Source: Laspinema palackyanum D2a | Lineage (GTDB): Bacteria; Cyanobacteriota; Cyanobacteriia; Cyanobacteriales; Laspinemataceae | Reading direction: 5' to 3' | NCBI GenBank assembly: GCA_025370845.1 | Contig: JAMXFF010000001.1 | Coordinates: 62,001 to 126,000, forward strand | Length of the DNA: 64,000 bases | In this document: positions 17,062 through 27,200 of the stretch, piece by piece | Position numbering within the stretch: position 1 is the stretch's first letter | Layout of the letters: each line of letters starts with the position of its first letter | The notes under the pieces: model-generated | Database searches by the model: none | The model's input: only the letters and a program-made list of their open reading frames with translations | Told to the model about the DNA's origin: nothing | Translations under genes and position numbers: made by a program

Positions 17062-17943
17062 TCAACAACTCACATACCGGCGAATAAAACTTTCTAAAGA
17101 CTCCATCTTCATCCCAAAGGTTGACTCTAAAGTGGCGATTTCTTCCGCCGTGCAGAAAAACTCATTAGAAACCAACACACGCAACGTTCCTAGGGATTTC
17201 TGTAAACTGGGATTCACCAATCCCAAGGCATTGCGAACCCCATCAAAAACCATCATCGGTGGATTAATAATCATCGGTTCTCGATTAAAAATGCGGCCAA
17301 AAATCTGGGGAATCTCTACTCGGGAGAGAATTTCTGGCCCTCCCACCGGGAAAATTTGATTTGCTGCCTCCGGGACTAAAACGGAATCCGCTGATATTTT
17401 GGCTAAGTCATCGGTACTCACCGGGGATGTGCGATTTCGCAAGTCCCCCAGACTTAAATAAATCCCCGTTTCTTTGAATCGTTGTGCAAAGGGAATTAAA
17501 GCCGAGTCAAAGGCGGAAGGACGTAAAATGGTGTAAGTCAAGCCACTTTTTTCTAAATATTTTTCGACTTCGCGCTTGGCTTTAAATACTGGGGAATCCA
17601 TATATCCGCGATCGCAACCCAGGACAGAAATCAAGACAAAATGCTCAACTCCCGCTGCTTTCCCGTAATCAATCAGGTCAATATTCGCCCGATAGTCGAT
17701 CGCCTGTGCACCTCCGGTTTCCTTCCCGCCATGAGTGCTGATGATATACTTCACTCCTTCACAGGCTTTTTGTATATCCCGTTCCCGTTTCAAGTCGCCA
17801 ATAAATATCTCAGCGCCTCGATTTTCTAACTCGCTGTAGTCCGAACTCAACCGCACGAAAGCCCGTACAGGGGCTTGTCTAGCAGTCAAAACCCGCACCA
17901 CGCGCCGTCCTAAACTTCCCGTTGCTCCAGTTACTAAGAACAT
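17062..17943 (-). CDS. NAD(P)-binding atypical short-chain dehydrogenase (NmrA/Ycf39-like)
   Basis: A 293-residue protein starting MFLVTGATGSLGRRVVRVL, the glycine-rich NAD(P)-binding motif of atypical SDRs. Further conserved pieces are VKYIISTHG, HFVLISVLGC, LTYTILRPSAFDS and PVSTDDLAKI. The active-site YxxxK of classical SDRs is not obvious. This is the pattern of NmrA-like and Ycf39-like proteins, which in cyanobacteria include photosystem assembly factors and redox-sensing regulators. The sequence does not settle which function applies. It is transcribed alone, with its own terminator. Confidence 0.82.
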   Translation of the reverse strand: MFLVTGATGSLGRRVVRVLTARQAPVRAFVRLSSDYSELENRGAEIFIGDLKRERDIQKACEGVKYIISTHGGKETGGAQAIDYRANIDLIDYGKAAGVEHFVLISVLGCDRGYMDSPVFKAKREVEKYLEKSGLTYTILRPSAFDSALIPFAQRFKETGIYLSLGDLRNRTSPVSTDDLAKISADSVLVPEAANQIFPVGGPEILSRVEIPQIFGRIFNREPMIINPPMMVFDGVRNALGLVNPSLQKSLGTLRVLVSNEFFCTAEEIATLESTFGMKMESLESFIRRYVSC

Positions 17944-18247
17944 CTTTATTTATGGGTAAATGAATCAGTCTCTTGCTTATTTTAACCGATTCTAAAAAAA
18001 AGGGCTAGAGACGGTTTTCCGAAGCATCCAGCCAGGGGAGTAACCCAGTGGGTAAATTGAGATAAAAACCCAATTCGTGAGAATTTTGGGTTAAAAATCT
18101 CGATAGTTTTGACTGTTTCATTGTTCTTGAAGCTATCAAGGGATGAAACCTTTATAGGGCGTCTAAATCATTCGGGCAATGGTTCAGACGCCTAAGAGTC
18201 TTGTAGCACAAACATCTTGCTCGCTTTCTTTATATCCAATTCATTAC
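17944..18247. terminator. Intergenic region with terminator-like hairpin
   Basis: In this 304-base gap, AACCCAATTC (18067-18076) and GAATTTTGGGTT (18081-18092) form an imperfect hairpin. On the minus strand it is followed by TTTTTATC, and it would end the 11-kb gene upstream. No gene is visible in the rest. Confidence 0.5.
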
Positions 18248-21200
18248 TTACCAAGGAGAACCAATTGTTGTGAAAGCAGACCAGTAATAGGGATGGGAAA
18301 GAAGGGTGGTTTGGAGGCCCACCAATTCAGGGGGTAGAGAAATCCCCTCGGATTCTCCTCTGAATCGCAGGATGCCGTTTTCGATTTGCAAATTCCCGCG
18401 AATCATGGCGATTTGCGCTTGGCGCAAGGCTTCGGCTTTTAGGGGTGCGGTGCTTAACTGTTTGTAGAATTCGCTCATTAAGGCTAAGGTTCCTTCATCG
18501 CTGACATACCACAAACTGGCGATCGCTGTTTTCACTCCCGCTTGTAAGGCAAATCCCGCAAAGCCTAATTCGGCTTTTTCATCCCCTAGCGCAGTCCGAC
18601 AGGCAGAGAGCACTAATAACTCCACTTGTGGGTTTTGCCATCCCAGGGTTCGCAGTTGATCCAGACGCAGTTTTTCATCCCATAATTGAATATAGGAATT
18701 ACTCAAAGCACCGGCGCTAAATTCCCCATGAGTCGCCAGATGAATAATCTCATAGGGATAGTCATGGCGCGTTGCCATGAGATTGGCACGGGTAAAGTCA
18801 GCATTCAACAATTGGACACCTTGCCAAAGTTGCTCAGTGATGGTGGAAAGTTCCACCGGGACCGCAGGTAAGGGATTGAGTTCCGTAAAGGTACTGGCTC
18901 CCATTGCTAAGACGCGAGTATTCGCCAGGGAGCGATATCGCATATTGGTTAAGCTGATACTCGGAATCAAAGCAAGGCGGTATTGTTCAACGAGGAACTG
19001 CTCTCCATCATGTAAGGCGGCGATCGGTAAGGCGCGCAGTCCGGAATCCATGCTAAACAGGAGGGTGTCAATGCCTTGTGCCTCTAGTTCAGGTTGGATG
19101 GGTGCAATCAGCCACTGATAGAGTTGTTGTGCCTCCTGTAAATAGTGCTGGGAATGGCGACGATTGGGAGTGGTCAGTTCTCCCCGAAATGCTGTCACGG
19201 CTTTGAGTAGGGTCTCCCGGTCAGTCGCTACGGTGCGACGGATGGGAGCACCATTGGCGGTGATGACAATCAATTCAAGTTGCTCCGGTTGAACCAATGT
19301 ATAAATTATTGCTGGGGTTGAGCCGGTTTCGCGGCTGATGTTACCCAGGCTATCGCGAATCCCTTGGAGACTGGTGGGGACTTCTTGGAAGTCGGAGCCA
19401 AAATAGTCAGCAAATTCTTGCGATCGCATTTCTTCGATGCCACCAACGGCGTCAACGAGGTTCCCGGAGGCCAAGTTCTGGTTGAGATTATAGCGCGCTA
19501 TATCGAGGATTTGAGACGTGGAAACCGGGTTATTGAGAACAGTGGATTGAGGGGTTTGAACGTTGCCTGGGTTGGTAACGATTTCTAGGGGTTTAGAACT
19601 GGGTATCAGGTCTTGAGCGATGTTCCCCTCTGGTATGGCTATGATCGCATCAGATGCCGTTTCAACTTGTGCTATTGAATCGGTCGGTGGGTTCTGATGT
19701 TCCACTACCGCTGCGGGGACTGGGTTCGTCGCCTGGGGTTCAGGGGATTGCACCGGCTGAGATGGCGGTTGCAAGACCTCCCCGGGGGCGATCGCAGGGG
19801 TCACTACAACCGCTGGTGTGGCTGTTTCGGTTTCTGTCTCTATCCCTGCTGCTAACTCTGGGGTCGCCATTGTCGGTTGTGCAGAGGGTTCACCGGATGG
19901 GTTGGTACTGGGTGAATCTGTCCCAGTCTCTTCTGTTGTCTGTACGCTACCTGCTGCCTGGGGTGGCAGATTTGAGGCGGGTTGAATCCGCGTAGATTGC
20001 TGTGGTTGTTCCGGTTCCGGTTCTGGTTCCGGTTCCGGTTCCGGTTCTGGTTCCGGTTCCGGTTTGGCCGTGATCACTCCGGTATTCACCTCACCCGAGG
20101 TGGAGATATTGACCTCACTAGGGCCTCCTAACTCCGAGAGTGCGGTAATATTTCCCGTTGATATGGTTCCGCCTCCGGTACTCACTAAGTTAACTGGACC
20201 TGCTTCTAAATATCCGCTGGTATCTATATTTCCCGTACTCACATTCCGAGCAGCATTAAGGTCAACGGTCCCGCCTGCTCCTTGGGTTGAAGTGGCGATA
20301 ATATTTCCGGTTCTTATATTCCCCAAAATGCTGTTAATCAGTACATTTCCCGCATTTAAAAAGCCGCTGGTGGTAATATCTCCCGTGGTAATATCGCCGT
20401 TGGCTTCTAGCTCAACGTCACCCCCCTCTCCGGTCTCACTACGGGTGGAAAGATCGCCGGTGGTGATCGTTTCTTCTGCACGGAGTCGGATATCGCCACC
20501 GTCCGTGGTCACATCTTGCAAGTTAATGTCTTTTTTCGCCACAACGGTTACGCTTTCTAACGGTTCGTTACTACCGATCGCCCCGCCCACTCTCACGTTA
20601 CCGGCATTAATCAGTAGGCGATAGTTGCCATCAATGGTGCTAGTGGCAGTCACATCTCCATATCCCGTGGCATCGCTGCCGGTGATCACCGCAGTATCCC
20701 GTTGCAAGGAAATTGGTGCATTAATGTTAACATTCCCCTGATTGGTGGTGATATCTCCATTTAGGGCCAGATTTCCACCCCTGACGGTTAATCCCGTTAA
20801 GGCGGTGATATTTCCCAAGGAATTCCCTAACTCCACGTTTCCCCCTGCGTTCAGGGTTAACTGATTCGCGCCATTGACAGTGCCGCTGAGGGTGATATTC
20901 CCTGCATTTTGCGTACTCAGGGTAACGTTGTTGCTGAGTTGGATAGCGTCGCTGTTTAGGGCGATATTGCCATTTTCTGAGGTAATATTTCCCCCTAACT
21001 GGGTTTGGGGAGCAATTAAAGTGAGGGAACCGTTGCCAACCAAGGTGGTGTTGCCAGTGACGGCGATCGCACCGGGTTCCAGAGGAACTTGCACGATAGT
21101 GGGGTCGGGGAGGGTGATGTTAGCGATCGCCACGGTCCCACTGCCATCACTCCGTCCAATGGTCACCCCTGTAAATCCGTCTTGGAGGTTAGCGATATCA

Positions 21201-24200
21201 GCAGCAGTTAGGGTAAATTCGGCATTGGCATTGGCATTGGCATCGCCGATCGCCATACTTTGGGTGGCGTTGGTCGGTTGCAGCACCAAGTTACCCGTCC
21301 CTCGGACAACACCGCCTAAGTTGATATCATTGGCAGTAAGGGTTAAATTTTGCGTGTTGGCGGTGAGGGTGGAACCAAAGGTGAGGGTACCGCTTCCGGC
21401 ATTAAAGTTGCCGCCATTGGCACCGAGTTCGATAGGACTATTCAAAGTGATACCGTTCGTTGTGGCGACTGCACCATTGACGGTGGCGAGATTGCCATTC
21501 AGGGTCAATTGCTGTAAGGGGGAACTGCTACCGACTGCACCCCGCAACTGCACGTTGCCACTGCCGGAATCTAAGGTCAATTCTCCACTACCATCGACTG
21601 CGCTAGTTAGGGTAATATTCCCATTATTGGTAATATTCACCGCATTCTTGATTTCTGTCTGACCTTGGAGATTCACCGGACCCGTTGTATTATCAATACT
21701 AGCAGCATTCAGGGTGAGGGTCGGTGCAGTCAGCGTGAGACCCCCGGTGCTGGTGATTGTCCCATCCACGGCGATCGCACCCGTAGGAGACTGGATTGTA
21801 GTCTGGACTGGGAGAGAGGTACTGCCAATGGTGATATTGCCACTGCCATCGGTTTGTCCAATGGTGACGCTGCGGAATCCACTGCCGAAGTTGGCGAGTT
21901 CCGTAGCAGTTAAATCCAGGCCAGTTGTCGTCTCCGAACCGCCGACTGCAATATTCGTGGAGGGGTTTGCCGGTTGCAGGAACACTTGTCCGCTACCGCT
22001 GAGGCGACCCCCCAAGTCTATCTCACTGCCGGTGAAGATTAAATCCTGGAATTGGGAGGTGAGGGAGGAACTCAAGGCGAGACTGCCGGTGCCTGCATTA
22101 AATGTTCCTCCGCTGTTGCTGACGGTGACAGGACTATCTAACGTGATGCCGTTGGTGGTGGCGACTGCGCCGTTGACAGTTACATTCCCTGCGGTAACCG
22201 TTACCTGTTCTAGGGGAGTGATACTGCCGATCGCACCCCCGAAGGTGACATCACTCGAACCGGCAGTGACATTCAGACTCCCACTGCCATTAATCGCACC
22301 GGACAGGGAAATATTACCCGTGTTGCTGAGATTGACAGAATTGGTAATTTGTGTATTTCCGGTGAGGTTCAGTTCCCCCCCAGTATTACTGAGTCCGCTA
22401 TTCAGATTGAGGGTAGAGGCATTGAGGGTAATCCCGCCATTCCCCGAAACTGCGCCATTCACGGTGATATCACCAGCAGGCGATCGCACCGCAACGGGAT
22501 CATTAAAGCTGGCACTTTCAATCACCACGCTACCGCTGCCATTGGTCCGTCCGATCGCAATACTGCGGAATCCATCCTGTAATTGCGCCAATTCTGCGGC
22601 AGTCATATCTAAACCGGCAGTATTTTCAGTACCCCCGATGGCGATTCCCTGAGAGGGAGTTGCCGGTTGCAACACCAAGGAACCCGTTCCCAGGATGCGA
22701 TCGCCAAAGTTGATTTCATCGCCAGTTAAGGTGAAATCTCCCGTTCCCGCATTCACAGGACGATTGAACGTGAGGGTTGCGGTTCCCGTAGACAAGATAC
22801 TATTGCCACTCACCGTCACCGGGGAGTTAAACGTCAGGGGACTATTTTGAGTATAGATGCCGCCACCGTTGAGGAAGGTTTCCCCTGCCGTAATGTCCAA
22901 TCCTGCCAAGCGAGTCACTCCCCCAGCGACGCCTCCAAACCGGACATCAGCGCTTCCGGCATTCACGGATAAGCTGTTCGCACCATCGATAGTCCCCGTA
23001 AAGGTAACATCACCGCTGTTACTGGTGAGGGTAACATCATTGGGTAATTGCACCCCACCATTGAGGGCGATCGGGCCACCCTCGGTGGTAATATCGGCAT
23101 ACAGATTTGTTGTTTCTGCCTCCAGGGTCACCCCCGCGTTACCTGTTGCCGTCAAAGCACCATTCAGATTCACCACTCCCACCCCGGACCGAATCGTAGT
23201 GGGTTGACCCACAGTGAGAGAATTGACATTAATGGTCCCAGAACCGCTACTTTGTCCCAAGCGAATTTCACTAAATCCCTGTTGAATTAAGTTCAATTCA
23301 GATTGGGTAATATCCAGTGCAGCGGTATTGTTATCCGTTCCCGCAATATTCATCCCTTGGGTAGCGCTTGCCGGTTGAATTTCCAGATAGTGACTCCCAC
23401 TCACCTGCGCGTTTAAATTAATCTCATCTCCAGCTAAAATTAGTCCATGAGTACCCGCAGTGACCGAATCATTAAAGGTTAAAATCCCCCGACCCGTATT
23501 GAAGCTAGAATCCCGGTGTAAAGTGACTGGACTGTTCAAGGTTAAATTACTATTGTCGGTGCGAATCCCCCCTCCCACTTTAATTTCTGCTGCGGTTCCA
23601 AAGGCTAAATTTCCGATAGGTTCAAAGACCCCAACCGGGCGCTGAAAATCAATATATCCCAATCCAGAAGTCAGATGAAGCGTTCGAGTTCCATCAAGAA
23701 GACCTTGAAAGATAATATTCCCGGGTTTAGTTTCTCCGGTACTCAAGGTGATATCAGCACCCAGCAGGACATCTTCCTCAAAAATAATATCCGTTCCGTC
23801 CGTGGTAATATCATTGAGCAAAGTTGTCAGTCCAGCAATGTCCCGAGTTAGGGTGGCATTATCCAGGAGATTAACTGCACCATTGAGAGTCAGGGTTCCC
23901 TCTCCTAGAGGCGATCGCAAGATAACCGGATCGTAAAACGTGACCGTTCCCATATCAATGGCACCGCTACCGGATGCACTGCCGAAGGTAATTGAACCAA
24001 ACCCATTTTGTAACGCCAATAAATCAGTTTGGGTGATGTCTAATTCCCCGATATTGTCAACCTCATACCCAATATTAATCGGTAAACTGGCCGTTGCCGG
24101 TTGTAAAACGATGCTACTGCTGCCGCTAACGCTATTATTCCCTCCCAGCAAGTTAATTTCATCGGCAGTCAGGGTTAAGGGATGATTCCCAGCAGCAAAA

Positions 24201-27200
24201 GTTTTGTTAAATTCAATGGTACCCGTTCCGGCATTGATAACACTGGTTCCGGTTAAGGTTGTCGGCGAATTTAAGGTAATATTGCCATTATTTGTGGTAA
24301 TATTATTGGCAATTTCTGTGTTTCCAGCGGTGACAGAGAGACTGGTGAGCGGAGTAGAACCACCCATTGCACTTCCCAAGGTTAAGTCACCCGAACCCGC
24401 ATTCACCGTCAGAGGATAATTGCCATCCACTGCACCGCCAAAGCTGATATTTCCCCCATTACTATTAACCGTCACACTGTTTCCCAGTTGGACTAAACCA
24501 CTTCCGAAGTCAATGGCATTTCCGGTGGGATTGGTGCCCGTAATATTATGATTCAGATCGGTTTTATAAATCTCCAGAGTGAGGGTGGCATTATCCGTTA
24601 GGGTAATGGGACCATTGGTGGTCAGAGTTCCCACTGCTAAAGGCGATCGCAACGTTACCGGATCTTGGAACGTTACCCCAGGATTCTCAATCGTAATTGC
24701 ACCATTGCCGTTACTACGTCCGATGGTAATCCGGCCAAACCCATTTTGCAACTTACCCAGTTCCGTTTGGGTTATATCGAAGGCGCTAGTCTCCGATGAC
24801 CCACCAATGGCGATCGCGCTGCTGGGGGAATTCGGTTGCAACGTCAGATGATACCCTGTTCCCGTCACACCACTGCCAAAGTTGACCTCATCTGCCGTTA
24901 ATATAGTATCGCCATTCAGGGTAACTCTATTATTAAACGTCAGATTCCCCGCCGTCATATCCCCATTCAGAATCGCACTGCCATTATATGCATAGGTAGT
25001 CAGGTTATAATTGCCACCATTGACACTGCCACTAAAGGTAATATCTTGACCGTTGGTGGTAATCGTTGTATCCCCAATGAGACTGATATTGCTACTATTG
25101 AGGCTAATACTTGCATTATTAGTCCCTGTAATATTGCCTCCCAGAGATAGGGTTCCCCCCTGTAACCTCAGCGGGTCGGCAACTGTTAACGTACCCGTAT
25201 TAATTGGGCCGGTGCTATTAATATAAATCTCACTAAACCCATCCTGCAACCGGGCCATTTCTGCCGTAGTCAAATCTAAAGCATCAGTCGTACCGTATCC
25301 CGTTGCCTCCACCCCCACGGCGATCGCCTGACTGGGAGAGAAAGGTTGCAGCGTTAAACGACCCGTTCCCGTCACGTTCCCACCAAAGTTGAGTTCATTC
25401 CCGGTTAAGATAATATCGCCAATCGTGGTAACATTATCTCCATAGACTTGTCCTGCTGCCCCAGTGGTGGTAACATTGCCATTGAGTTCAGTTGTCCCAC
25501 CTGCATTGGTGGTCAAACTGCCAGCATTGACACTTCCAGCAAATCGAGTGAGTCCGCTACTATTGAGCGTCAAATTCCCAGTTCCCGAGACCGTTCCCCC
25601 AAAGTTAAGCGCGCTGCCGGTTAAGATAATATCGCCAGTGGTGGTAACATTATCTCCATAGACTTGTCCTGTTGCCCCGGTGGTGGTAACATTGCCGTTG
25701 AGTTGGGTTGTGCCACCGGCATTGGTGGTCAAACTGGCCGCAGAAATTGGCCCTCCAAAAGTCGTGATGCCGGTACTATTTGCGGTTAAGTCAACAACAG
25801 GGTTCACACTGCCAATAGCTCCAGTGATGCTAATATTCCCAGTGCCGCTATTTAAAGTTAAGGATTGATCAGTGAAGGATTGTTTGCCATCCACAAGTCC
25901 AGTCACGGTAATCGGTGCATTCCCTGTCGAAAGGACAATCGGACTAATCGGACTACTCAGGATGACATTTCCTTGGATGGCGATCGGTTGATTTGAGGTG
26001 GACATCCCAGGTATAGCTATATCAATTTGTGGAGCGGTTAAATTTATCCGACCCCCATCACCAGAACCTGTAGCACCTGTACTATTGGTGCCAATCCCCC
26101 AGTTAATAGAACTAAAAAACCTAATTTGATTTCCTGCCTCAATCTGGACAGAGCCACCATTCCCAGCCTGTCTATCCCGAGAATGACTATCGGTAGCAAT
26201 ATAATCTGTAAAAACACTACCATTTGGTGCTTTTAAAACAACATTACCCGCATTCGCAGAATTTCCTCCATAAGAGAGAGACGAAGTGCGTATCATCGAT
26301 GGTATGCTAATATCACCACCTGAAGTAGTGAGATTAATTCCACCCCCATCATTACTACCTGCACTTGACAAGTCTGAATAAGAGCCAATGTCAAAAGCGC
26401 TGGTCGTAATTCCTTGTGTAGCAGTTAAGGTAACTGAACCCCCGTTTCCAGATGACCCATAATGTGCAGCCGCTCTCGTATTAAAATGACCCGCTTCAAT
26501 ACGGCCATTCGTCGTAGAAACCGAGATGTCTCCACCATTACCCACCTGACCCTTATAGTGGTCAGCATAGCCATCAGAGGCACTAGAAGTGTTAAAATCA
26601 CCTACTATAATATTAGCTATAGTATTCGTGCTACTCGTCGTAGCACTTAAGGTCACTTGCCCGCCATTTCCTGCGGCTAGAGCAGTATATCGGGAAGCCC
26701 TAGTAGTAAGATTGCCGGTTTGAATGCCGCCATTCGTTGCTGTTAGAGTAATTGACCCTCCATTAATGGCCCCAGTAAACAAATCCCCAGTGGTTATACT
26801 CGCCCCTGAAATAGAGAGGTTTCTCCCTGGGGCAGAAATTGGCCCTTCAAAGGTCGTGATGCCGGTACTATTTACCGTTAAGTCACCAATAGGGTTCACA
26901 CTGCCAATAGCTCCGGTAATGCTAATATTCCCAGTGCCGCTATTTAAAGTTAAGGGGTGATTGCCATCGACAAGTCCAGTCACGGTAATCGGTGCACTTC
27001 CTGTCGCCAGAGTAATCGGACTATTCAGGGTGACATTTCCTTGGATGGCGATCGGTTGATTCGTTGTGTATAAACCCGGTTTTGTATTAATATCAAATAG
27101 AGTTGCCTCGATGCCAAGTAGAGATGATAGCTCAATTTGTGGAGCGGTTAAAGTTATAGGACCCCCATTACTAGAACCTGTCGCACCTCCACTGTCAGTG

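Noticed and set aside
20064-24851. Long open frames (up to 312 codons) on the strand opposite the TPS-CHAT gene
   Set aside because: They lack ribosome binding sites and family motifs, and are rich in Pro/Val/Leu as expected when Gly/Thr/Asn-rich repeat codons are read backwards. They are shadows of the real gene.
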